Source: Chloroflexota bacterium (GTDB taxonomy: Bacteria > Chloroflexota > FW602-bin22 > JACPRP01). From it: a stretch of DNA of 14,136 nucleotides. The stretch is taken from assembly GCA_016210495.1 (NCBI GenBank), contig JACQUC010000057.1, forward strand, positions 1 through 14,136, read 5' to 3'. The first letter of the stretch is position 1, and every line of letters starts with the position of its first letter. The translations under genes were made by a program, and so were the position numbers. The notes beneath the pieces were generated by a model. The model saw only the letters and a program-made list of their open reading frames with translations. It was not told the DNA's origin and did no database searches. This document shows positions 1 through 6,976 of the stretch, piece after piece.

Positions 1-49
1 CGTCAAAACCGCGTGAATAGACGAATGGGGTAGCGATAGAATAGGCCAA

Positions 50-70
50 GTTGGCGTTCACACCGCCAAC
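50..70. repeat. Small perfect hairpin near the left edge
   Basis: GTTGGCG at 50-56 is matched by its reverse complement CGCCAAC at 64-70, giving a 7-bp stem with a 7-nt loop. No T-run follows on either strand, so it is not a convincing intrinsic terminator. I could not establish any gene in 1-228; the short open frames there lack ribosome sites. Confidence 0.4.
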
Positions 71-182
71 GGTAGCAGAAAACGCCCCCTTTGTTCGAGA
101 ACGAGCACATTATGCAACAATTTCGGCTGTCCGCCCTGAATGGAGTCGGGCATTTCTTCGCACCAAAACGCACTAGCACCCT

Positions 183-206
183 GTAGTGCGGGGGCTTGTC
201 CCCTGC
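183..206 (+). repeat. REP-like GTAG-led hairpin, copy 1
   Basis: GTAG at 183-186 is followed by a 7-bp stem (188-194 with 200-206, one G-T wobble) and a 5-nt loop. A GTAG tetranucleotide 5' of a GC-rich stem is the hallmark of REP sequences mobilised by RAYT transposases. Two further hairpins at 1191 and 1327 share the lead and the strand. It lies just downstream of the thioredoxin-reductase-like gene, where REPs commonly sit. No RAYT gene is in the window. Confidence 0.5.
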
Positions 207-228
207 TTGGGAGGGGTGAGGCAACCGT

Positions 229-1134
229 CTATGCCGAGCCAACCCTCGCCCTCTTCCCTCGTATGAACGCCAGGGCCGCCGTCGCCGCGGCGCACCCCTC
301 GCCCACCGCCTTGGCGATCTGCAGCGGCGGCCCCGTGCAGTCGCCGGCCGCAAAGATACCTGGAAGGTTAGTTCGCCCGCTCTTGTCTATCGCGATGTAG
401 TTGCCCTCCATTTGAAGACCCAGAGTTCGGGCGAAATCGAGGGATGAAGCCGTCCCCAGCGCCAGAAATGCCCCATCACACGACACCACCTGCCCTGAGC
501 CGAGCCGCAGGCCCTCGAGGACGTCGTCGCCGACGAACTCCACGATCCTATCGGTGACAAGCACCACCTCCCTCTTGCTCAGCTCGGTCACGAGGTTGGG
601 CGCGATCTCGAACGAATGATTGTGGGACACAAGTGTGATCTGGCGTGTCTGCGGCAGCAGCTCGAAGACCTCTTTGGCCGCGTAGTTGCCTTCGCCAACC
701 ACCGCGACCGGCCTGTTACGAAAGAAAAACGCGTCACAGGAGGCACAATAGGAGACGCCTTTGCCCACAAACTCCTCTTCGCGCGCAATGCCGCTGGGCT
801 TGGAGCTTACCCCAGTGGCCAGGATCACCGCCTTGGCCTGTTGCGCGGCCCCTGTGGCGAGCTCCACCTCGAACTGCTCCGTGGTGCGAATTGCCACCAC
901 CTCACCCGAAATGACCTCACCGCCGAAGCGGGTCACGTGGTCTATGCCAAGTTGCATCAGTTGCGGGCCCGAGATGCCCTCCGGAAAGCCAAAGTAATTG
1001 TCGATCAAGTGCGCCTTGCTCGTCCTTGAGCTTGCCAGGTCCCCCACTACCAGCGTCCTGGCTCTGCCCCGCGTGCAATATATGGCTGCCGATAGTCCAG
1101 CCGGACCGGCGCCAAGTATGATAATATCGTACAT
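229..1134 (-). CDS. Thioredoxin-reductase-like FAD/pyridine-nucleotide disulfide oxidoreductase
   Basis: This 301-residue protein has the two-domain layout of low-molecular-weight thioredoxin reductases (usually about 310-320 residues). An N-terminal FAD-binding GAGPAG lies at residues 8-13, the redox pair CASC at 130-133, and the C-terminal FAD motif IFAAGDC follows. The dinucleotide-binding loop GEGNYA (147-152) keeps a GxGxxA pattern. The HRRxxxR motif that reads the NADPH 2'-phosphate is replaced by a stretch around SHNHSF (170-175). By family knowledge that argues against normal NADPH use; NADH, ferredoxin or reduced flavin are possible donors, as in the atypical thioredoxin reductases. 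The ATG at 1134 has GGAG about 8 nt upstream. It is probably cytosolic and transfers electrons to a thioredoxin-like partner, which is not encoded nearby. Flavoprotein identity is firm; trxB-type substrate specificity is not. Confidence 0.85.
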   Translation of the reverse strand: MYDIIILGAGPAGLSAAIYCTRGRARTLVVGDLASSRTSKAHLIDNYFGFPEGISGPQLMQLGIDHVTRFGGEVISGEVVAIRTTEQFEVELATGAAQQAKAVILATGVSSKPSGIAREEEFVGKGVSYCASCDAFFFRNRPVAVVGEGNYAAKEVFELLPQTRQITLVSHNHSFEIAPNLVTELSKREVVLVTDRIVEFVGDDVLEGLRLGSGQVVSCDGAFLALGTASSLDFARTLGLQMEGNYIAIDKSGRTNLPGIFAAGDCTGPPLQIAKAVGEGCAAATAALAFIRGKRARVGSA

Positions 1135-1161
1135 CCACCAACTCCGAAGCCTCGTTGGCTA

Positions 1162-1263
1162 GGCTAGTTTCTGGTGCAAAAAGCAGATCCGTAGGGGCGG
1201 ACGTCTCTGTCCGCCCGGGGTGGGGCGGGGGGCGTCACAGCCATTCTGCACCGAAAACTAACC
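1162..1263. repeat. Imperfect inverted-repeat element enclosing a REP-like hairpin
   Basis: The 19-nt arms at 1162-1180 and 1245-1263 match as inverted repeats at 15 of 19 positions. They enclose the GTAG-led hairpin at 1191-1216, giving a nested fold of about 100 nt. The size and the terminal inverted repeats resemble a MITE or a REP doublet. I see no target-site duplication. The element sits just upstream of the thioredoxin-reductase-like gene, so it could affect its transcription. Confidence 0.45.
1191..1216 (+). repeat. REP-like GTAG-led hairpin, copy 2
   Basis: GTAG at 1191-1194 leads a perfect 8-bp stem, GGGCGGAC (1195-1202) with GTCCGCCC (1209-1216), around a 6-nt loop. It has the same strand and layout as the hairpins at 183 and 1327, although the stem sequences differ. 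Confidence 0.55.
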
Positions 1264-1326
1264 TACACAAATTGTATCCTGCCCTCGCATCTAAGTCAAT
1301 TCTGTAAGCGCCTTGGCCGTGGGCCC

Positions 1327-1349
1327 GTAGTCGCACCCTTCAGGGTGCG
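1327..1349 (+). repeat. REP-like GTAG-led hairpin, copy 3
   Basis: GTAG at 1327-1330 leads a perfect 7-bp stem, CGCACCC (1332-1338) with GGGTGCG (1343-1349), closed by a TTCA tetraloop. It belongs to the same style of element as those at 183 and 1191. The rest of 1264-1623 holds no gene I can support. Confidence 0.5.
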
Positions 1350-1470
1350 CGTGTCTGTTCGCTTGCCGACAAGCTTATTTTCCGAGAACGAACCCCGAAA
1401 GCATAGTCCCTGCCCTCCGCCCCGGGTGTGTCTGGCGTTGACCGGATGCAGTTTCTAAGACAGTCCTCCC

Positions 1471-1507
1471 CTGAGCCCTTCCAGGAAGAGGGTTAGGGTG
1501 AGGGTCG
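1471..1507 (-). repeat. Dispersed intergenic repeat of the 'PHPNPLPG' type
   Basis: Read on the minus strand this stretch translates as DPHPNPLPGRAQG, the spurious peptide that a common GC-rich intergenic repeat family gives in many bacterial genomes. It has a small central palindrome, CTTCC-A-GGAAG, at 1478-1488. I treat it as a non-coding repeat, and so reject the open frame at 1375-1620 that contains it. The family assignment is from memory of such repeats, not from a search. Confidence 0.35.
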
Positions 1508-1623
1508 GAACCTCGCCTGCACAAGCACTCCCCCAAGCAGAAGCCACGCTCGTCTCCTCCGGCGTGCCCAGAGCCAGAGGGGCTGGCGCGTCTCCTCCGC
1601 CCCGCCACGCATCCCCCCAAACA

Positions 1624-2049
1624 TCAGCACGACAAGTGATCGAGCAGTTCCCTTGGAGATAGGATCACAACCGAAGCACCTGGCGGCGACTGAAAATGCC
1701 GCGTATTGCCGGTCACGAGGAAATCCGCCCGGCCTTTGATTGCTGCGGCGAGGATTGGGCTATCTTCCTGATGACTCACGTAAGGAAGATAGGCCGCGAC
1801 TTCTTCTGGGGTCGGATCATCGACCACCGGTGGCAGTAGCGAGGAAAGAAGCGTTTGAAGTGATGGCAAGGCATTCGGCCGCTTTTCGCGGAGCGTCCTC
1901 ACCGTTTCCTCAAGCACCTGCCTTGAGATTATCATCGTTATCTTGCCGGCAGTGCACAAATCGAGCAGTGTACTTGGAGCACCGGTCCCGCCGTAAATAC
2001 CAGAGAAGAGCACGTTGGCGTCAAAAAACACCCTATGGCTTCTTGCCAT
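1624..2049 (-). CDS. PIN-domain toxin of a type II toxin-antitoxin pair
   Basis: This 141-residue protein fits the PIN-family ribonucleases of the COG1569 type. It starts with the diagnostic strand VFFDANVLFSG, which contains the first metal-binding Asp (D10). Then come Glu residues in the SRQVLEETV helix (E47/E48), an Asp in QEDSPILAAA (D96) and a final Asp in ADFLVTGNTRHF (D109). All four acidic positions of the Mg-dependent active site appear present, so it should be catalytically competent. PIN toxins usually cleave tRNA, rRNA or mRNA when their antitoxin is degraded. The ATG at 2049 lies inside the antitoxin gene, with a 17-nt overlap and only a weak ribosome site, as expected for translational coupling. 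The RNA target cannot be read from the sequence. Confidence 0.85.
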   Translation of the reverse strand: MARSHRVFFDANVLFSGIYGGTGAPSTLLDLCTAGKITMIISRQVLEETVRTLREKRPNALPSLQTLLSSLLPPVVDDPTPEEVAAYLPYVSHQEDSPILAAAIKGRADFLVTGNTRHFQSPPGASVVILSPRELLDHLSC

Positions 2050-2317
2050 AGCGCTCTCGATAGATTTCCTTCCTTACTCGCCGCCCCTCTTCCTGAAGAT
2101 CGTCCAAGGGAGGGCCGTGCGCCGCGAAGATCCGCCGAATATCCGCGAGAGCCTTGCTCGCTTCGCTCTTACGCGGTGTGGCGATGATCGCCCCGCCTTC
2201 CACCTGGACATCCAGTTGATCACCGATGGCCAGGCCAAGGCTGTCACAGACCTCGGCTGGCAGAGTCACCTGCCGGCGAGAGCGGATAACAACGAGTTGG
2301 GATACCGGTCTGGCCAT
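2033..2317 (-). CDS. AbrB/MazE-type (SpoVT-AbrB swapped-hairpin) antitoxin
   Basis: The protein has 94 residues from the ATG at 2317. The N-terminal half (roughly residues 8-50), containing RSRRQVTLPAEVCDSLGLAIGD, is a classic AbrB-like DNA-binding domain. The C-terminal half, rich in charged helix, would wrap and inhibit the PIN toxin. I choose ATG 2317 over the upstream GTG at 2335 because AGGAG at 2326-2330 is 8 nt from it, whereas the GTG lies upstream of that ribosome site. The gene overlaps the toxin start by 17 nt, the usual order for such modules. It probably represses its own promoter together with the toxin; a palindromic candidate operator lies upstream at 2342-2356. Confidence 0.85.
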   Translation of the reverse strand: MARPVSQLVVIRSRRQVTLPAEVCDSLGLAIGDQLDVQVEGGAIIATPRKSEASKALADIRRIFAAHGPPLDDLQEEGRRVRKEIYRERYGKKP

Positions 2318-2341
2318 TTGTTGGTCTCCTGGCACACCTGT

Positions 2342-2356
2342 CAGAATTCTGAATTC
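2342..2356. promoter_or_regulatory. Candidate operator of the AbrB-PIN module
   Basis: CAGAATTCTG (2342-2351) is a perfect 10-bp palindrome, and GAATTC recurs directly at 2344 and 2351. It lies at the predicted transcription start of the antitoxin, where an AbrB-PIN complex would bind to autoregulate. That role is inferred from position and symmetry. Confidence 0.4.
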
Positions 2357-2363
2357 CGATAAT

Positions 2364-2393
2364 ATTCTAACTCCACAAGCAGGTCCTAGTCAA
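2364..2393 (-). promoter_or_regulatory. Sigma-70-type promoter for the toxin-antitoxin pair
   Basis: On the minus strand TTGACT (2393-2388) and TAGAAT (2369-2364) are separated by 18 nt. Each differs from consensus at one position. Transcription would begin near 2357, about 40 nt before the antitoxin ATG. Confidence 0.6.
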
Positions 2394-2518
2394 GTGGGAC
2401 GGCTGTTTCTGCTGTTTCTGAGGTTTTGATATAAGCCACCCCGCTCTCCGCCTTGCCAGTCCAAGCCGCGCTATGTCCAGCAGAATCCTTATGTCAAAAC
2501 TTCTGACTGTTTGGAGGA

Positions 2519-2563
2519 CTTCAGGCCGCAAATCAGCAGCATCTCCTGCCAAGCGGCCTGAAG
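2519..2563. repeat. Perfect 11-bp inverted repeat downstream of acnA
   Basis: CTTCAGGCCGC (2519-2529) pairs exactly with GCGGCCTGAAG (2553-2563) across a 23-nt loop. It lies about 135 nt past the acnA stop, in the 300-nt gap before the toxin-antitoxin promoter. No U-tract follows in the acnA direction, so it is either a factor-dependent end, an RNA-stabilising structure or a small element. I see no gene in 2394-2697. Confidence 0.45.
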
Positions 2564-2697
2564 CGGTTGCTTTAGCGCCGCGACGCCAGTATTGCCGAGG
2601 TGCCTCCTTGTATTACCAGCGAAATTCAGGGCGTTTCCATACAGCCGATCCTAGTTCCGGTCGGTTTTCGTTATCTACCATGCCCACAATTCCCTCC

Positions 2698-5562
2698 TCA
2701 CTCCCCTCGCAGCAACTGCCGCAGCACCGTCTGCAACACCCCCCCGTTGCGGTAATACTCGACCTCTATAGTGCTGTCGATGCGAACAACAGTCTGGAAA
2801 GTGATCTCGCCGCCGTCGTCCCGCCGCGCCCGCACGGTCAACTCCTGGCCCGGCTTCAACCCCTTGCTGATGCCCGCGACGTCGTATACCTCTCGCCCCG
2901 TCAGCCCCAGGCTCTGGCGATTTTCGCCCGGACGAAACTGTAGTGGCAAGATCCCCATCCCCACCAGGTTGCTGCGATGAATCCGCTCGTAGCTCTCAGC
3001 GATGATCGCCCGCACCCCCAGCAGTAGCGGCCCTTTCGCTGCCCAGTCCCGCGAGCTGCCCGCGCCGTACTCCTTCCCGGCGAGCACAACCAGCGGGATG
3101 CCATCACGCTGGTAGGCCACCGACGCCTCGTAAATGCGCATCTCCTGGCCATCGGGCAGGTGTACCGTCCAGTCTCCCTCCCGGCCGGCCACCAGCGCGT
3201 TGCGCAGCCTGATGTTGCCGAACGTGCCACGCACCATCACCTCGTGATTTCCTCGGCGAGACCCGTAGCTATTGAATTCCGCCGGATCCACACCGCGCTC
3301 GATCAGGTAGCGGCCGGCCGGGCTATCCGTCGGAATGGAGCCGGCCGGCGAGATGTGGTCGGTCGTTACCGAATCCCCGACGGATACCAGCACACGCGCG
3401 CCTACGATATCGGCAAGCGGCGCGGGATCCGGTGTCAGCCCCTGAAAGTAGGGGGCCTCCTGGACGTAAGTCGAGGCGGCATCCCACGCGTACAGGTTGC
3501 CGGATGGCACCGGCAGGCCCCGCCAGCGCTCGTCGCCATCCATCGCGTGCGCATAGGTCTCCGCGAATATCTCCGGCTTGACGGTGTCGGCGATCGTCTC
3601 TCTGACCTCCTCGGACGTCGGCCAGATATCGCGCAGGTAGACCGGCTCGCCGTTGGGGTCGAGCCCCACCGGCTCCAAGGTCAGGTCGATGTCCACCGTC
3701 CCGGCCAGCGCGTAGGCCACCACCAGTGGCGGCGAGGCCAGGTAGCTCGCGCGCACCTGAGGGTGAATGCGCCCCTCGAAGTTGCGGTTGCCGCTCAGCA
3801 CCGCCGTGACCACCAGGTCGTTCGCTTCCAGCAGAGACGCCACCGGCTTTGGCAAGGGGCCGCTGTTGCCGATGCACGTGGTGCAGCCGAAGCCGACGAG
3901 ATGGAAGTGCAGCGCCTCCAGGTAGGGCAGAAGCCCCGCGTCGTGCAGGTATGTCGTCACCGCCCGCGACCCGGGAGCCAGGCTGGTCTTCACCGTCGGT
4001 TTCACCATCAGTCCACGCTCGACCGCTTTCTTCGCCAGCAGGCCGGCGCCGATCATAACCGCCGGATTCGAGGTATTCGTGCAACTGGTGATGGCCGCGA
4101 TGGCCACCGAGCCGTGGGTCACCTCAGCCCGCACTCCTCCAATCTCGACCTCTATCCCTTTCGGTCGTGATATCGTCAGGCCTGGCGGAGGCTCGGGCCC
4201 CGTGCAAAGCGCCTGTTCCAATGGCTCCGGGCTCGGCTCCTCGCGCTCGTTCACGCTTCCGCCCTCCCAGTCGAACCGCTCCAGATCCTGCTGGAGCCTG
4301 GCCGGTTGACATTGCAGCCCGGTCTCGAGCTCGGATTCCGCTGGCTCAACGAACCGCTCCGGGTACGCCGCGCGAAAGCTTCGCCCCAGATCGCTCAGCT
4401 TAGCCCGATCCTGTGGCCGGCGCGGCCCCGCGAGGCTGGGCTGCACGCTGCTCAAGTCCAGTTCCAGCGTCTCGCTGAATACGGGCTCTTGCCTTTCGTC
4501 CGTTCGGAAAAATCCCTGCTCCCTGGCGTAGCGCTCTACCAGCGCCACCACCGCCGCGTCCCGTGCCGTCACTCTGAGGTAGCCCAGCGTCTCCTCGTCG
4601 ATAGGGAACAGCGAAGCCGTAGCACCGAATTCCGGCGACATGTTGGATATCGTGGCCCGGTCTGCCACACTGAGCTTGCCAAGGCCTGGGCCAGTGAACT
4701 CGACGAACTTGTCGACCACGCCGTGGCGACGCAACAGCTCGGTTACCGTCAGCACCAGGTCCGTGGCCGTCGCCCCCGCGCCCAGCTCGCCCACCAATCG
4801 CAGTCCTACCACCACCGGCAGGAGCTGGTAGAGAGGCTGACCCAGCAGCACCGCCTCGGCCTCGATACCGCCCACCCCCCAGCCAAGTATGCCCAGGCCG
4901 TTTATCATCGGCGTGTGCGAGTCCGTCCCGACCAGCGAGTCCGGGAAGGCAGTCGTTTCGCCTCCCTCCTGGTGGGTAAACACCACCTTGCCCAGGTGCT
5001 CCAGGTTGACCTGGTGCACGATTCCCATGCCCGGCGGGAAAACGCGAACCCCGTCGAATGCCTGCTGCGCCCAGCGCAGCAGCGCATAGCGCTCGGCGTT
5101 GCGCTCGTACTCCCGATCCACGTTGGCATCATAGGCGCCGGTAGTGCCGAACACGTCGACCTGCACCGAGTGGTCGATCACCAGATCCGCCGGCACGATA
5201 GGGTTCACGCGCTGGGGGTCTCCCCCGAGACGCGCCATCGCCGAGCGCATGGCGGTCAGGTCCAGCAGTGCCGGAACCCCGGTAAAATCCTGCAACAGCA
5301 CCCTTGCCGGCAGAAACGTGAACTCCCCGCCCCCGATGCCACCACCTGCCCAATTGGCCAGCGTCTCCACCTCCTCCTGTCGCGCCAGCTTCGCATCGCA
5401 ACGCCGCAGCACGTTTTCCAGGAACACCTTGACCGTGAACGGCAGCGCTTCTACCTTGCCGATCCCCTGCTCGGCAAGCGCGCCGAGCCGATAGTAGGTC
5501 ACATTTCCCCAGTCGCCCTCAAGATTCGCCCGCGCACCAAACGCGCCCGACGCCTTTACCAT
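2698..5562 (-). CDS. acnA: Aconitate hydratase A
   Basis: The product is a cytosolic [4Fe-4S] enzyme that interconverts citrate and isocitrate in the TCA cycle. Its 954 residues cover the full AcnA/IRP-type architecture. GTDSHTPMINGLGILGWGVGG (from about 212) is the substrate-domain signature. The cluster ligands are C494 (in ITSCTNTSNP), C560 and C563 (in GFGCTTCIGNSGP). The C-terminal swivel domain carries EYGAGSSRDWAAKG at about 831-844. The family is usually about 890-900 residues. The extra length is a Glu/Pro-rich segment at about 401-465, before the first cluster cysteine; it keeps frame and looks like an inserted linker. ATG 5562 has GAGGTG 5 nt upstream. The gene is monocistronic and divergent from the 5818 gene. 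Several long open frames on the opposite strand are GC-driven shadows. Confidence 0.96.
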   Translation of the reverse strand: MVKASGAFGARANLEGDWGNVTYYRLGALAEQGIGKVEALPFTVKVFLENVLRRCDAKLARQEEVETLANWAGGGIGGGEFTFLPARVLLQDFTGVPALLDLTAMRSAMARLGGDPQRVNPIVPADLVIDHSVQVDVFGTTGAYDANVDREYERNAERYALLRWAQQAFDGVRVFPPGMGIVHQVNLEHLGKVVFTHQEGGETTAFPDSLVGTDSHTPMINGLGILGWGVGGIEAEAVLLGQPLYQLLPVVVGLRLVGELGAGATATDLVLTVTELLRRHGVVDKFVEFTGPGLGKLSVADRATISNMSPEFGATASLFPIDEETLGYLRVTARDAAVVALVERYAREQGFFRTDERQEPVFSETLELDLSSVQPSLAGPRRPQDRAKLSDLGRSFRAAYPERFVEPAESELETGLQCQPARLQQDLERFDWEGGSVNEREEPSPEPLEQALCTGPEPPPGLTISRPKGIEVEIGGVRAEVTHGSVAIAAITSCTNTSNPAVMIGAGLLAKKAVERGLMVKPTVKTSLAPGSRAVTTYLHDAGLLPYLEALHFHLVGFGCTTCIGNSGPLPKPVASLLEANDLVVTAVLSGNRNFEGRIHPQVRASYLASPPLVVAYALAGTVDIDLTLEPVGLDPNGEPVYLRDIWPTSEEVRETIADTVKPEIFAETYAHAMDGDERWRGLPVPSGNLYAWDAASTYVQEAPYFQGLTPDPAPLADIVGARVLVSVGDSVTTDHISPAGSIPTDSPAGRYLIERGVDPAEFNSYGSRRGNHEVMVRGTFGNIRLRNALVAGREGDWTVHLPDGQEMRIYEASVAYQRDGIPLVVLAGKEYGAGSSRDWAAKGPLLLGVRAIIAESYERIHRSNLVGMGILPLQFRPGENRQSLGLTGREVYDVAGISKGLKPGQELTVRARRDDGGEITFQTVVRIDSTIEVEYYRNGGVLQTVLRQLLRGE

Positions 5563-5618
5563 CTATTCACCTCGCATCCATCGCTTGCGGTTGACTACAA
5601 CTCAGTCCCTATGCATCC

Positions 5619-5649
5619 ATTATACCATCCTTGCGGCAGCTCTTGTCTG
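5619..5649 (-). promoter_or_regulatory. acnA promoter with extended -10
   Basis: On the minus strand TGGTATAAT (5627-5619) is a perfect -10 with the extended TGn motif. A weak -35, CAGACA (5649-5644), is 19 nt upstream, which the extended -10 may compensate. The start would be near 5612, leaving a leader of about 50 nt. Confidence 0.6.
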
Positions 5650-5675
5650 CTGCCCACATTCTTTGGAGTGTGCCT

Positions 5676-5720
5676 GTGGGGCTTTGATTCGGTCCGTGGG
5701 GCCTTGATTCATCAAGGCCC
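5676..5720. repeat. Tandem 20-bp direct repeat with a 9-bp hairpin between divergent promoters
   Basis: GTGGGGCTTTGATTC (5676-5690) recurs at 5696-5710 with one mismatch, a 20-bp period. The second copy forms GGGCCTTGA (5699-5707) with TCAAGGCCC (5712-5720) around a TTCA loop. It lies between the acnA and 5818 promoters and could bind a shared regulator, which is inferred only from position. Confidence 0.45.
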
Positions 5721-5749
5721 GTCCCCGCGACCCCAGCGAGCAGCCAGTG

Positions 5750-5778
5750 TTGACACCTCCTTTCTCAGGTGCTACATT
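5750..5778 (+). promoter_or_regulatory. Promoter of the pyruvate-kinase C-domain gene
   Basis: A perfect -35, TTGACA (5750-5755), and TACATT (5773-5778) are spaced by the optimal 17 nt. Transcription would start near 5785, about 35 nt before the ATG. Confidence 0.65.
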
Positions 5779-5799
5779 AGTGGCGTTGAGCTCGCCACT
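5779..5799 (+). promoter_or_regulatory. Hairpin at the transcription start or leader
   Basis: AGTGGCG (5779-5785) pairs with CGCCACT (5793-5799) around a 7-nt loop, directly after the -10 and 10 nt before the ribosome site. It may be a dyad operator or a stem that affects leader stability or translation. Nothing here resembles a known riboswitch. Confidence 0.4.
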
Positions 5800-5817
5800 T
5801 GTAGCTAATAAGGAGAC

Positions 5818-6384
5818 ATGCAGTTGCCCGAGACAATCTATTTCGCCCGCCCCGGCCCCGACAACACTGACGATACCATCGCCGCGGTCGCCAGGAGAGC
5901 CTTAGAGCTCGACATCAGCACCGTAGTCGTGGCCTCTCACGAGGGCCGCGTGGGACTACAGGTGGCATCCACTATGAAAGGTCTCAGCGTCGTCGTGGTC
6001 ACCCACTCGTCCGGCTACAAAGAGCCCAACACCCAGCAGTTGCCCGACGAAATCAGGCGCGAGCTTCAGGAGATGGGGGCGCAGGTGCTCACCTGCCATC
6101 ACGCCTTCGCCGGCATCAACTACGCGGTGCGCAAGCGGTTTGGCACCTACCTTCCCGACGACTACATCGCCCACACCCTGCGCCTCTTTGGAGTGGGCGT
6201 CAAAGTCGCCGTCGAAGTCTCGCTTATGGCCGCCAGCGCCGGGCTGATCCGCACCGACCGGGAGATCATTTCCATCGCCGGCACCGGCAAAGGCGCCGAC
6301 ACCGCCCTGGTCCTTCAGCCCACCACCGTCCACAAATTCTTCGACCTTCGCGTCAAAGAGATCATCTGCAAGCCCCGCCTGTAG
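5818..6384 (+). CDS. Stand-alone pyruvate kinase alpha/beta (C-terminal-like) domain protein
   Basis: This 188-residue protein aligns by eye with the C-terminal regulatory domain of pyruvate kinase, without the catalytic barrel. Supporting segments are an N-terminal helix followed by ISTVVVASHEGRVGLQVA, then LSVVVVTHSSGYKEPN, and the closing IISIAGTGKGADTALVL, a Rossmann-like alpha/beta layout. Such free domains occur in bacteria and archaea as uncharacterised proteins, probably small-molecule-binding. Nothing shows pyruvate kinase activity. AAGGAG (5810-5815) is only 2 nt from the ATG. The third codon, TTG at 5824, would sit at the optimal 8 nt, so initiation could actually occur there, removing two residues. 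The gene has its own promoter and no obvious partner. Confidence 0.75.
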   Translation: MQLPETIYFARPGPDNTDDTIAAVARRALELDISTVVVASHEGRVGLQVASTMKGLSVVVVTHSSGYKEPNTQQLPDEIRRELQEMGAQVLTCHHAFAGINYAVRKRFGTYLPDDYIAHTLRLFGVGVKVAVEVSLMAASAGLIRTDREIISIAGTGKGADTALVLQPTTVHKFFDLRVKEIICKPRL

Positions 6385-6427
6385 CGCCCTCCTGGCCTGC
6401 TGGCCTCCTTGATCGACCGACCACCAT

Positions 6428-6976
6428 GTGCATACTGTCAATGGCCCAGCTAATGAGGTGGCTGCCATAGCGAAGCAACTCAGAAGAGTCAAAGTAACAC
6501 AAGGTAGCGAGATCGCGAAGCTCTTGGACGTGGCAAGAGCGGCTCCGTTGCTTATCGAAAAGGACGACGAGTCATACCGTCTGATCCTCGAGGTAGCAGC
6601 GGAGGACGTGTGGGCGGACTACGACCCGAAGAAGGTTCGGGAGGCACTCGCGAGCTACGCCTGCACATGGAAAGATGTTGACCTGGAAGCCGTCAAGACT
6701 CTCATTTGCCACGCTCGGGAGGAACAGAATTCTGGACCTAGACCTCCTGATCGCCGCTCGTCGAGGATAAGCCCGGCCGCATGTAAATCCTCTTCGACAC
6801 TATTCCCAAGGCTCTGCGCGACGCAGTGGCTCAAGAGCGGGCTCTTCGGGAGGAGGTTCGGCTTCGGCTGTTCACCCCGCGCAAGCGGTCTATCATCGGT
6901 CACGCTGGCACCAGCCTGCTATGAGAATCAATCCCTTGCGCCGTCCCTCGGAGAAGATGGTCCTGTGCCTCGATAG
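6428..6976 (+). pseudogene. Decayed antitoxin-like gene with out-of-frame tail
   Basis: Residues about 25-103 (to roughly 6735) look like small antitoxins that precede PIN toxins. They have a GSEIAKLLDVARAAPLLIEK strand-helix region with ESYRLIL, then a VWADYDPKKVREAL segment and an AREEQNS end, close to the family's usual terminus. Beyond that, about 80 residues (SGPRPPDRRSSRI onward) are Arg/Ser/Pro-rich and look like read-through in a wrong frame. The GTG at 6428 has no ribosome site. I read it as a once-functional antitoxin with a damaged 3' end; the partner just downstream is also broken. The family assignment rests on remembered sequence patterns, not on a search. Confidence 0.45.
6781..6924 (+). 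pseudogene. Possible remnant of the partner PIN toxin
   Basis: ATG at 6781 is followed at once by TAA, then by codons for ILFDT. If that TAA were AAA, the protein would begin MKILFDT, a typical PIN-domain start. The frame runs open to 6921 but no longer resembles a PIN fold after about residue 8. It sits exactly where a toxin would follow the antitoxin-like ORF at 6428. This is suggestive only. Confidence 0.25.

Noticed and set aside
3..353. 116-codon minus-strand frame at the left edge
   Set aside because: It overlaps the end of the flavoprotein gene in another frame, crosses a REP-like hairpin and is Arg-rich at its start, so it looks like a shadow.
1375..1620. 81-codon minus-strand frame between the flavoprotein and the PIN toxin
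   Set aside because: Its peptide contains the PHPNPLPG signature of a dispersed non-coding repeat and otherwise reads as low-complexity Gly/Arg.
4306..5808. 500-codon open frame on the plus strand antisense to acnA
   Set aside because: It is antisense to a conserved enzyme in GC-rich DNA, its product is Arg/His/Gln-rich without any motif, and it has no ribosome site. The same applies to the plus-strand frame at 3160-4170.
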